6,138 bases of DNA from Phycisphaerales bacterium (GTDB taxonomy: Bacteria; Planctomycetota; Phycisphaerae; Phycisphaerales; UBA1924): contig JAESUL010000254.1 of NCBI GenBank assembly GCA_016763115.1, forward strand, positions 1 through 6,138, given 5' to 3'. The position numbers were made by a program, and so were the translations under genes. Within the stretch, counting starts at the first letter, position 1; every line of letters begins with the position of its first letter. Positions 1 through 5,982 of the stretch are shown here, piece by piece. Below the pieces are notes generated by a model. The model was not told the origin of the DNA and did no database searches. It worked only from the letters and a program-made list of their open reading frames with translations.

Positions 1-242
1 AAGATCATCTCGGCGTCGGTGTAGGCTTTGGACTTATCGAGGGTGTACTTGAGGCGTCCTGACTGGCGGTTTTTGACCATCAGTTCGGTCAGCCCGGGCT
101 CATAAATAGGGCAGATGTCCTGCTCGAGTTTGGCGATCTTGTCGGGGTCCACATCGAGGCACATGACATCGTTGCCCGTGTTGGCGAAGCAAACGCCCGT
201 GACCAGCCCAACATACCCAGTTCCTACCATTGTCAGATGCAT
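1..242 (-). CDS. UDP-glucose/GDP-mannose dehydrogenase family protein, N-terminal part (runs off left edge)
   Basis: The first 80 residues of a nucleotide-sugar dehydrogenase are visible; the rest lies beyond position 1. The protein opens MHLTMVGTGYVGLVTG, with the Rossmann NAD-binding loop GTGYVG at residues 7-12. The second strand ends CLDVD, with Asp30 and Asp32 placed to bind the NAD ribose. The family motif YEPGL is at residues 47-51. Family enzymes oxidise UDP-glucose to UDP-glucuronate, or a related NDP-sugar, in the cytoplasm with two NAD+; the products feed capsule, exopolysaccharide or glycan synthesis. Full-length members are around 430-450 residues, so roughly a fifth is present. 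The ATG at 242-240 is chosen because GGAGGG lies 8 nt upstream and because the family starts just before the first Rossmann strand. It is divergent from the methyltransferase gene. UDP-glucose is the likelier substrate, but this fragment cannot separate it from GDP-mannose or UDP-ManNAc. Confidence 0.92.
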   Translation of the reverse strand, partial: MHLTMVGTGYVGLVTGVCFANTGNDVMCLDVDPDKIAKLEQDICPIYEPGLTELMVKNRQSGRLKYTLDKSKAYTDAEMI

Positions 243-250
243 CGGATCAA

Positions 251-256
251 CCCTCC
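251..256 (-). promoter_or_regulatory. Shine-Dalgarno site of the nucleotide-sugar dehydrogenase gene
   Basis: The minus strand reads GGAGGG, then 8 nt, then the ATG at 242. This is a strong match to the anti-Shine-Dalgarno sequence. It supports this ATG over the second in-frame ATG four codons later, which would start inside the first beta strand. Confidence 0.75.
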
Positions 257-271
257 ATGAGATCAGCGCAG

Positions 272-277
272 AGTATA
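272..277 (-). promoter_or_regulatory. possible -10 element for the minus-strand dehydrogenase gene
   Basis: The minus strand reads TATACT, five of six matches to the sigma-70 -10 consensus, 29 nt upstream of the ATG. No convincing -35 hexamer lies at the usual 16-18 nt spacing; the nearest TTG-containing match, TTGCGA, is only 10 nt upstream. It is therefore a weak candidate. Confidence 0.25.
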
Positions 278-331
278 GACTTCTTGATCGCAAGGGGACT
301 TACCGCAATCCGCTCACTAGGATTGCCCAGA

Positions 332-361
332 TGCCCCGGCAGCAACTCGGTTGCTCGGGCA
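332..361 (+). repeat. small intergenic hairpin upstream of the methyltransferase gene
   Basis: AGCAAC (341-346) and GTTGCT (350-355) form a perfect 6-bp stem with the 3-nt loop TCG. It can extend outward through an internal loop: CCC (335-337) pairs with GGG (357-359), and TG (332-333) with CA (360-361) past one bulged C. No T-run follows, so it is not a typical intrinsic terminator. It sits in the likely 5' leader of the methyltransferase mRNA, and the alternative TTG start at 351 would be buried in the stem. Its function is unknown and chance formation is possible. Confidence 0.4.
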
Positions 362-410
362 AATAACCAGTGTCTTCGATGATTGGATCAATGCTGTGGG
401 TACCGCGACC

Positions 411-1280
411 ATGAGTTCACGCAAAGAGAAACAGAACGCCAAGGCTGCCAAGAAGGCCGCCCAAACGGGCGTTTGGAGTGCCTCCAATACAAGCCGCCAT
501 GAGTTGTACCAGTTGTCCGTACAGAATGTCGAGGCAGAGATCGATTTCATCGACGAGGAATACGAACGACTCCGCGGAAAAAAGGCCAATATCTTGCGCG
601 AAGATTTTTGTGGCACGGGCAACTCTTCGACCGAATGGATCAAACGCCGGGCAACCAATACCGCCGTCGGGCTGGATATTGATGAGCCGACGCTTCAATG
701 GGGCATGGAGAACCATGTTGAGCCTCTGGATGAGGACGCCCAATCGCGGATCAAACTGCTCAACCGCAATGTGCTCGAACCCGGCGATGCAGCCGGCGCA
801 GATTGTGTGCTGGCGATGAACTTCAGCTACTGGCTCTTCAAGACCCGCGATGAGCTTCGGGCGTACTTCAAATCAGTGCACGAGAGCATCGGCGAGGACG
901 GCGTGTTCTTTCTGGACCACTACGGCGGGTCCGAATCCATGCAAGAACAAGAAGAAGCCAAGAAGGTCGATGACGGGCCCGGACGGGTGTTCACCTATAT
1001 ATGGGATCAGCACAAGTTCAACCCGATCACCGGGGAGATGACCTGCTACATCCATTTCAAGTTCCCCGACAAAACCAAAATGATGAAGGCCTTTGAATAC
1101 CACTGGCGACTCTGGTCGCTGCCCGAGTTGCGAGAACTCTTGCACGAAGCCGGGTTCAAGAATGTCAATGTCTACTGGGAAGGCGAGGACGAGGACGGCG
1201 AGGGCGACGGCGAGTACACCGCGACCCTCGAAGGCGAAGCAGACCCAGCGTACATCTGCTACATCTCGGCCTTTGACTAA
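411..1280 (+). CDS. class I SAM-dependent methyltransferase
   Basis: This 289-residue soluble protein is a class I (Rossmann-fold) methyltransferase; its substrate is not known. After a Lys/Ala-rich basic N-terminus (residues 1-20) comes motif I, reading LREDFCGTGNSSTEW (62-76), whose E-D-F-C-G-T-G loop should bind S-adenosylmethionine. The acidic motif VGLDID (86-91) should contact the SAM ribose, ADCVLAMNFSYWLF (130-143) fills the motif IV position, and GVFFLDHYGG (164-173) is the following strand. Near the C-terminus, WEGEDEDGEGDGEY (256-269) and ADPAYICYI (278-286) resemble the terminal hairpin of this family, as I remember it. The start is uncertain: ATG 411 has no clear Shine-Dalgarno, and in-frame TTG 351 and GTG 396 lie upstream. 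ATG 411 is preferred because it directly precedes the basic segment, and the extra upstream codons look non-conserved and include a hairpin. It is first in a run of four plus-strand genes, ending 18 nt before the polyprenyl synthase. The link to quinone chemistry is only suggestive; nothing in the sequence shows it to be a quinone methyltransferase. Confidence 0.85.
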   Translation: MSSRKEKQNAKAAKKAAQTGVWSASNTSRHELYQLSVQNVEAEIDFIDEEYERLRGKKANILREDFCGTGNSSTEWIKRRATNTAVGLDIDEPTLQWGMENHVEPLDEDAQSRIKLLNRNVLEPGDAAGADCVLAMNFSYWLFKTRDELRAYFKSVHESIGEDGVFFLDHYGGSESMQEQEEAKKVDDGPGRVFTYIWDQHKFNPITGEMTCYIHFKFPDKTKMMKAFEYHWRLWSLPELRELLHEAGFKNVNVYWEGEDEDGEGDGEYTATLEGEADPAYICYISAFD

Positions 1281-1298
1281 AATAAGGATTGCAACCCC

Positions 1299-2321
1299 AT
1301 GCGAGGCGTGCTTGATATCCCCGAAGAACTGATCGAGATCCAGCAGCAGGTTGCCGGCGGGCTTGTCGAGGTTGAACAAATCTTTGCACAACAACTCGCA
1401 TCAGATCTGCTCGCGGTCGATGCGATGTGCGAGCATGTCGAGCGGTACCGCGGAAAAATGCTGCGTCCGACGCTCGTGATGCTGTGCGGAGCGGCCAGTT
1501 CGCCGGATTCCAAAGTTGGACGCTCGCACGCGATCGCCGGCGCGGTGTGCGAGATGGTGCATATGGCGACACTTGTTCACGACGATGTGCTCGACGAAGC
1601 AGAGATCCGTCGGCGTGGCGAAACCCTCAATCAGCTCCGTGGAAACGAAATGGCCGTCATCCTTGGCGATTACCTCATCGCCTCGGCGTATGAACTCTGC
1701 TCGTCTCTCGACTCGCCCATCCCCTCGCGGATTGTCGGCAACGCCTCGGCGGTGATGTGCACGGGCGAGTTGCTCCAACTTCACAACCGCGACAACCTCT
1801 CGCTCGACGAAACAACCTACTTTGAGATCCTCGAACGCAAAACCGCGGCCTTGATCGGCGCGTCGTGCGAACTCGGCGCGCTGTGCACGCTCGGCTTTGA
1901 CCAGCAGAAAAGCGATGTGGTGGTCGGCTTGCGGGCCTTTGGCAAACGCGTCGGCGTCGCATTTCAGATCCAAGATGATGTGCTCGATCTCACCGGGACC
2001 CAAGAAGTCGTCGGCAAGTCCGTCGGCAAGGATCTCGAAAAAGGAAAGCTCACCTACCCACTCATCCACCATCTCGCCAACGCGGATGCGGAGCAACGCG
2101 GACGGTCTCTTGAGATGATCCGCGCCGCGGCGTCGGGCTCCGCAAATGAAACCGGTGAACTGGTTGACGCGATCCGCGCGACCGGGTCGATAGATGCAGC
2201 ACAGAAGATGGCCAAGTCGCTCATCGGCGATGCCAAGAACGAACTGACAGCGGTTGAAGACAGCCCAAGCAAAGCGATGCTCATGGTGCTCGCCGACGCG
2301 GTGGTTCAGCGGTCACACTGA
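1299..2321 (+). CDS. all-trans polyprenyl diphosphate synthase (long-chain, IspB/HepT type)
   Basis: This 340-residue soluble enzyme belongs to the trans-isoprenyl diphosphate synthase family. It joins isopentenyl diphosphate units to an allylic primer such as farnesyl diphosphate. All signature motifs are present. GKMLRP (52-57) is the IPP-binding region. The first Asp-rich motif is DDVLD (95-99), followed by the RRRG motif (104-107). GELLQL (156-161) and ERKTAALIGASCELGA (179-194) follow. The second Asp-rich motif is DDVLD (226-230), and GKSVGKDLEKGKLTYPL (239-255) is the C-terminal lysine motif. The residue five before the first Asp motif is Ala90, a small side chain; bulky residues there limit products to C15-C20, so a long product is inferred, probably the C35-C45 side chain of a menaquinone or ubiquinone. 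Length fits octaprenyl/heptaprenyl synthases. AAGGA (1284-1288) lies 10 nt before the ATG. The stop codon contributes to the ribosome-binding site of the next gene, so the two are probably co-translated. Confidence 0.95.
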   Translation: MRGVLDIPEELIEIQQQVAGGLVEVEQIFAQQLASDLLAVDAMCEHVERYRGKMLRPTLVMLCGAASSPDSKVGRSHAIAGAVCEMVHMATLVHDDVLDEAEIRRRGETLNQLRGNEMAVILGDYLIASAYELCSSLDSPIPSRIVGNASAVMCTGELLQLHNRDNLSLDETTYFEILERKTAALIGASCELGALCTLGFDQQKSDVVVGLRAFGKRVGVAFQIQDDVLDLTGTQEVVGKSVGKDLEKGKLTYPLIHHLANADAEQRGRSLEMIRAAASGSANETGELVDAIRATGSIDAAQKMAKSLIGDAKNELTAVEDSPSKAMLMVLADAVVQRSH

Positions 2322-2324
2322 GGA
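2320..2324 (+). promoter_or_regulatory. Shine-Dalgarno site overlapping the upstream stop codon
   Basis: GAGGA overlaps the TGA stop (2319-2321) of the polyprenyl synthase gene and lies 5 nt before ATG 2330. This arrangement fixes the start of the membrane-protein gene and suggests translational coupling between the two. Confidence 0.65.
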
Positions 2325-2329
2325 TTCAT

Positions 2330-2872
2330 ATGCCCCGACGCGCATTCCAGATCTACCAACGCAAACGCATCATCAATATCAATGTCAATATTTTTATCGC
2401 CGGCCTGATCGCCATCGCGATCGCCAAATACCCGGTCTCGGTAATGCCCGGGCTTGTCGGGCACGAGCACAAGCTGATCATTTCGATGCTGTCGTATTTA
2501 ATTGACACCATCATTGATATCTTTGTGTACTTCGGGCTGCACTGGGTGGCCAATCAGTGGCGTCCGATGAAAAAATTTGACCCCGACACCGGAGAAAACG
2601 CGGATGAATCGCGGATAAAAAAGTTTTTGATGGACGCTGGCAAGGTGCAAGCCGAACGGTTTGCGCTCGTGCCGATCTTCGCGGTGTTTGCTACCGGCGG
2701 GATGTGGGCGATGCAGAAGTTCATGGACATGGAGCCGGACTGGGCGTTCGTCTACGCGTTCATCATCGCGATGATCATCACACGCATTGTGCACACCGTC
2801 TGGGGATACCGCAGCGGCACATTCCGCGACAACGATGAACCGGACAGCACCGACGAACAGGCCGGGCAATAA
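2330..2872 (+). CDS. four-helix integral membrane protein of unknown function
   Basis: I do not recognise a family for this 180-residue protein. A short basic N-terminus (MPRRAFQIYQRKR) precedes four hydrophobic stretches at about residues 19-43, 48-72, 111-128 and 137-157. Between helices 2 and 3 is a charged loop of about 38 residues (FDPDTGENADESRIKKFL is its core), and the tail (161-180) is strongly acidic (RDNDEPDSTDEQAGQ). By the positive-inside rule, the basic N-terminus and the Lys-rich loop suggest that both termini and the central loop are cytoplasmic. Helix 2 carries acidic residues (Asp59, Asp63), unusual inside a membrane segment; this could matter for ion or substrate handling, or the helix could be amphipathic. 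Its position between a polyprenyl diphosphate synthase and asparagine synthetase, with an 8-nt gap upstream and 2 nt downstream, suggests co-transcription but gives no clear function. The coding pattern and ribosome-binding site make it a convincing real gene. Confidence 0.8.
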   Translation: MPRRAFQIYQRKRIININVNIFIAGLIAIAIAKYPVSVMPGLVGHEHKLIISMLSYLIDTIIDIFVYFGLHWVANQWRPMKKFDPDTGENADESRIKKFLMDAGKVQAERFALVPIFAVFATGGMWAMQKFMDMEPDWAFVYAFIIAMIITRIVHTVWGYRSGTFRDNDEPDSTDEQAGQ

Positions 2873-2874
2873 GC

Positions 2875-4983
2875 ATGTGCGGGATTGCGGGCATCATCAA
2901 GATTCACGATCCGAAGGACGGCACTCCCCCGCCGCCGCTCGAAGCGATCCCCGAAGCGTGGCTTGACACGCTCGACGAATCCATCAAGCACCGCGGCCCC
3001 GACGGACAGGGCCGATTCCGCGACCGGGCAACCCGCGAAGACGGTACCGTGGTCGATGTCGCCCTGGTCCACCGTCGGCTCAGCATCATCGACCACGAAG
3101 GCGGGCACCAACCGATGGTGCACGACGGCGAGCGCCTACGAACAGACCTGACCTACCAGCCAGGCGAGACACCGATTGTCGCGAGTGAAGTCGAACCGAC
3201 CAAGCCGTTGGTCGCGGTGGTTTTTAATGGGTGTATTTACAATCATCGTGAGCTACGCAAAGAGTTGGAAGAAGCCGGGCATGTGTTCGAGACGGATCAT
3301 TCGGATACAGAGGTTTTGGTGCATGGGTGGCGTGCGTGGAATCATGCGCTCATCGAGAGTATCGCTGACCCGTCGATGTATTCCTTTCTGATCTGGGATC
3401 GCACATCTGGCCAACTGAACTCTGTTCGCGATTTCTTTGGGCAGAAGCCGTTGTATTACGGAGCACAATACAAAGACGATCCACAAGATCCGAGAGTTCC
3501 AAGAATGTTGGTATTCGGAAGCAACATCAGCGGCGTTGCAATGGTGAAGAATGCATTGAAACCTGATTCGGAAGCGGTTGCAGTTTGGGCAACCTTTGGA
3601 CACGGGCTCGGTGCTGGTCCAATGGATGGTGTTGGACAACTCAACCCTTGGTCAAGATTGGTTACTCCAAGCCGTGATGATCTACCCAACTCAAAGAAGA
3701 TTGCACAACCATCACGGGTTTTACCCCGACGGATTGCAGTTGCCAGCTACTCGAGGTTACTAAAAAAGAGTGCAGCAGACCTAGACAATCTACTGAAGCA
3801 GCGAGTAGAAGAGAGACTGGAGGCTGATGTCCCGGTGGCGTGTCTGCTGTCTGGCGGTGTCGACTCATCATTGATTTCTGCGTACGCACAACAGTCGAGC
3901 GGAAATCTTACCACGATTACGGTGCGGATGCCCGATCCTCGGTACGATGAGTCCGAGCATGCCCAGAAGGTGGCATCGCACCTTGGCACGAATCATGTTG
4001 TTGTAGATGTCCAGCCACATGCGGCGGAGGATCTTATCTCGATGATTGAGTTGGCGGGCTTGCCCTTTGGCGACTCATCGTTGTTGCCAACATTTTGGGC
4101 TTGCCGGGCAGCGTCGGAGCACGCCGGCGTATTGCTAACCGGCGATGGCGGCGACGAGTTGTTTGTTGGGTACCAGAGGTACTTCGCTTCAGGCAAACTG
4201 GAGAGCACCGCCCCATTCATAACCGTTCCGGCACTACTCTTTCCACTCAGTATTCTTCCCCGAAGGTCGCCGGTATCAAAGTGGGCAAAGGTTTCTCGGA
4301 TGATCGAGGCATATCGACGGGCCAGCTATGAAGTATTGCTTGCCATATTTCCACCTTCGGATGCCAGAAGGCTACTCGGAAAAATCAGATACCGCTTCGA
4401 CTGGGCTGATGCAAAAAGGAACCCTTGGGATGCTGCTTTGGGAGATCTGGATTTTCAGTTGCCGAGTGATTACTTGAGAAAAGTGGATCTGGCATCCATG
4501 ATGGCGGGTGTAGAAACGCGGGCTCCATTCCTTGATCGAAGAGTCTATCTTGCCGCGCTGCAACTCAAACGCCAGTTGATTATGGAAGGAAGATTCCTTC
4601 ACCGCGAGCGTCCAAAGGCATTATTGCGGATGATTGCCCGCAAGTACCTGCCCGATCACATCGTTGATCGCCCGAAACAAGGATTCGCGATCCCGATTGG
4701 AGAATGGTTCCGCTCCGACTTCGGCTCGATGCGTCAACTCCTCCATGACCATATGAACTCCAATGATCCGTTCCCTGGGCTTGGCGAAGCGGGCGTGGAG
4801 ATCAATATGGATTTCGTGCGTCAGATGATGCGTGAGCACGATGCGGCGGGCGAGAAATCAATCAACCCCTGGCGCGGACGGGATCATTCCCAGCGGCTGT
4901 ACATGATGCTGGTGCTCTCGATCTGGAGCAAGTGGCTCGATGGAGTGCGTCACGAACCAGTGGCACAGGCGTCCCGCCTGTGA
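2875..4983 (+). CDS. asnB: AsnB-type glutamine-hydrolysing asparagine synthetase
   Basis: This 702-residue cytoplasmic enzyme would make asparagine, or amidate a related substrate, from aspartate, ATP and glutamine. The N-terminal class II glutaminase domain (about 1-225) opens MCGIAG with catalytic Cys2. It contains HRGPDG (39-44), HRRLSIID (66-73), NGCIYN (118-123) and HSDTEV (142-147). The synthetase domain has the PP-loop LSGGVDSS (325-332), LTGDGGDELFVGYQRY (421-436), the VDLASMMAGVETRAPFLD block (537-554) and RPKQGFAIP (599-607). Typical bacterial AsnB proteins are about 550-650 residues. Extra length here includes an insertion near 84-112 and a long linker around 195-320. Oddities: the usual NGEIYN is NGCIYN, the usual FAFAIWD region reads MYSFLIWD, and the final residues PVAQASRL plus the stop are encoded by a repeat arm. 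The interior has lower GC and many AGA/AGG codons, unlike both ends. The start ATG is 2 nt after the previous stop with no clear Shine-Dalgarno, so reinitiation is likely. The substrate could be something other than free aspartate. Confidence 0.93.
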   Translation: MCGIAGIIKIHDPKDGTPPPPLEAIPEAWLDTLDESIKHRGPDGQGRFRDRATREDGTVVDVALVHRRLSIIDHEGGHQPMVHDGERLRTDLTYQPGETPIVASEVEPTKPLVAVVFNGCIYNHRELRKELEEAGHVFETDHSDTEVLVHGWRAWNHALIESIADPSMYSFLIWDRTSGQLNSVRDFFGQKPLYYGAQYKDDPQDPRVPRMLVFGSNISGVAMVKNALKPDSEAVAVWATFGHGLGAGPMDGVGQLNPWSRLVTPSRDDLPNSKKIAQPSRVLPRRIAVASYSRLLKKSAADLDNLLKQRVEERLEADVPVACLLSGGVDSSLISAYAQQSSGNLTTITVRMPDPRYDESEHAQKVASHLGTNHVVVDVQPHAAEDLISMIELAGLPFGDSSLLPTFWACRAASEHAGVLLTGDGGDELFVGYQRYFASGKLESTAPFITVPALLFPLSILPRRSPVSKWAKVSRMIEAYRRASYEVLLAIFPPSDARRLLGKIRYRFDWADAKRNPWDAALGDLDFQLPSDYLRKVDLASMMAGVETRAPFLDRRVYLAALQLKRQLIMEGRFLHRERPKALLRMIARKYLPDHIVDRPKQGFAIPIGEWFRSDFGSMRQLLHDHMNSNDPFPGLGEAGVEINMDFVRQMMREHDAAGEKSINPWRGRDHSQRLYMMLVLSIWSKWLDGVRHEPVAQASRL

Positions 4984-5050
4984 TGACTTTTCCAGTCAGG
5001 CACACCTGATAAACAACAGAAGATCACAGGCGGGACGCCTGTGCCACTGG
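4957..5050. repeat. nested inverted repeat, REP-doublet-like element between convergent genes
   Basis: Two perfect 28-bp inverted arms lie at 4957-4984 and 5023-5050, separated by a 38-nt spacer. Pairing stops exactly at both ends. Each arm contains its own palindrome: CACAGGCGTCCCGCCTGTG at 4964-4982 (8-bp stem, 3-nt loop TCC) and the reverse complement at 5025-5043. The spacer holds a further small hairpin, TCAGG/CCTGA with loop CACA, at 4996-5009. The element begins in frame inside asnB, encoding its last eight residues and stop, and ends 3 nt before the mscS stop codon. This layout, paired inverted palindromes in the gap between convergent genes, is that of REP/BIME-type repeats. From memory, similar GC-rich palindromes are abundant in planctomycete and verrucomicrobial genomes. 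The number of copies in this genome cannot be seen here. Confidence 0.85.
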
Positions 5051-5055
5051 GTTTT
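4957..5055. terminator. possible transcription terminator shared by asnB and mscS
   Basis: The 28-bp stem would form in RNA from either strand and sits exactly where the two convergent transcripts end. On the plus strand the second arm is followed by GTTTTAGG, a run of only four T. On the minus strand no T-run follows the stem. The 38-nt loop is long for an intrinsic terminator. It may therefore act as a partial terminator or as a stem protecting mRNA 3' ends, rather than as a classical terminator. Confidence 0.4.
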
Positions 5056-5971
5056 AGGCTCGGGTGACTTGGCCGTCGATGTGGATATCCATTTGTGGAT
5101 ACGGGATGCCGATGTTGGCGCCGTCGAGGGCGTACTTGATATCGCGGGTGAGTTGGTCCTTGACCGCCCAGAAATCCCCGGCGTTGACCCAGACCTTCAC
5201 GGCCCAATCAATCGAAGAACCACCCAACTCGGTCAGCACGACTGCGGGCGCCGGATCGGTGAGGACATCGGTGCATGCTTTGGCCGTGTCCATGAGGATC
5301 TGGCGCGTCTGGTCGATGTCGGCGGTGTAGTCAGTGCCGACGGTGACATCGACGCGCCGGGTGTCGTGGAACGAGACATTCTCGATGGTGCCATCAAAGA
5401 TGGTCGAGTTGGGAACAATGATGCGCCGGTTGTCGGGCGTGTCGAAAACGGTCGCGAAGAGCCCGATCTCAAAGACTTTTCCGGTGACGCCCCCGGCCGA
5501 GACAACATCGCCGACCTTCATCGGGCGAAAGAGCAGGAGCATCACGCCGGATGCAACATTACCAAGCGTGCCCGACATCGCCATGCCGATCGCAAAGCCC
5601 ACCGCTGCGAGGACGGCCGCAAAGGAAGTGGTCTCGATGCCCAGCGTACCAAGGATGGCGACGCCGCCCGCAAGGAGAACCGCGTACCGGGCGAGGTTGG
5701 CAAGAAACCGGGCAAGGGTTTCTTCGACATCGGCTCTGCGGACGGCTTTTTGGACGAGCCGACGGGTCCACCCGGCCGCGAGAAACACAACAAAGATAAG
5801 AACGACGGCCAGCAAGATCGGCTGCCCAACTGATTCCCAGAATCCGACCCATGTTTGGGCACTGAAATCGCCCTCCTTGACCCCGGACACAAATGTTGAG
5901 AATCCAGAAGTCATCTGATTTGTGGACTCCGTCGCGGCTTGTGGTTCGATGGGGGTTTCTGCTTGGAACAT
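5054..5971 (-). CDS. mscS: small-conductance mechanosensitive channel, MscS family
   Basis: This 305-residue inner-membrane protein is close in size to E. coli MscS (286 residues). It should form a heptameric channel that opens under membrane tension and releases solutes during osmotic downshock. After a polar N-terminus (1-40), helix TM1 spans about 44-68 and TM2 about 93-111. TM3 with the pore (115-148) includes GFAIGMAMSGTLGNVASG (125-142) and ends LLLFRP. The beta domain follows (150-215), with the signature VGDVV, GLFATVFDTPDNRRIIVPNS (170-189). The alpha/beta domain continues to PYPQMDIHI (290-298), matching the PYPQMD of E. coli MscS. By alignment, the E. coli gate leucines L105 and L109 correspond to Phe126 and Met130 here, and Q112 to Ser133; the kink glycine G113 is kept (Gly134). 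GAGGAG lies 5 nt before the ATG and fixes the start. It converges on asnB across the inverted repeat. No TM helices beyond the basic three are present, so it is a minimal MscS. Confidence 0.95.
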   Translation of the reverse strand: MFQAETPIEPQAATESTNQMTSGFSTFVSGVKEGDFSAQTWVGFWESVGQPILLAVVLIFVVFLAAGWTRRLVQKAVRRADVEETLARFLANLARYAVLLAGGVAILGTLGIETTSFAAVLAAVGFAIGMAMSGTLGNVASGVMLLLFRPMKVGDVVSAGGVTGKVFEIGLFATVFDTPDNRRIIVPNSTIFDGTIENVSFHDTRRVDVTVGTDYTADIDQTRQILMDTAKACTDVLTDPAPAVVLTELGGSSIDWAVKVWVNAGDFWAVKDQLTRDIKYALDGANIGIPYPQMDIHIDGQVTRA

Positions 5972-5976
5972 TTCTT

Positions 5977-5982
5977 CTCCTC
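5977..5982 (-). promoter_or_regulatory. Shine-Dalgarno site of mscS
   Basis: The minus strand reads GAGGAG followed by AAGAA and then the ATG at 5971-5969. The strong match and 5-nt spacing decide the mscS start. Confidence 0.75.

Noticed and set aside
1179..1220. GAG/GAC/GGC-rich tract encoding an acidic Glu/Asp/Gly stretch in the methyltransferase
   Set aside because: It looks like a slippage-prone microsatellite, but the acidic turn before the last strands resembles a conserved feature of this methyltransferase family as I remember it.
1401..2096. 231-codon minus-strand open frame antisense to the polyprenyl synthase
   Set aside because: The opposite strand carries every motif of a known enzyme, and the antisense product shows no recognisable domain.
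4957..5050. Possible CRISPR or insertion-sequence end
   Set aside because: There are only two copies, in inverted orientation, with no direct repeats, no regular spacers and no transposase in the window.
4940..5833. Long plus-strand open frame of 297 codons across the mscS region
   Set aside because: It is antisense to a clear MscS gene, starts inside asnB, crosses the inverted repeat and yields a charged, domain-free sequence. It is a by-product of GC-rich codon bias in mscS.
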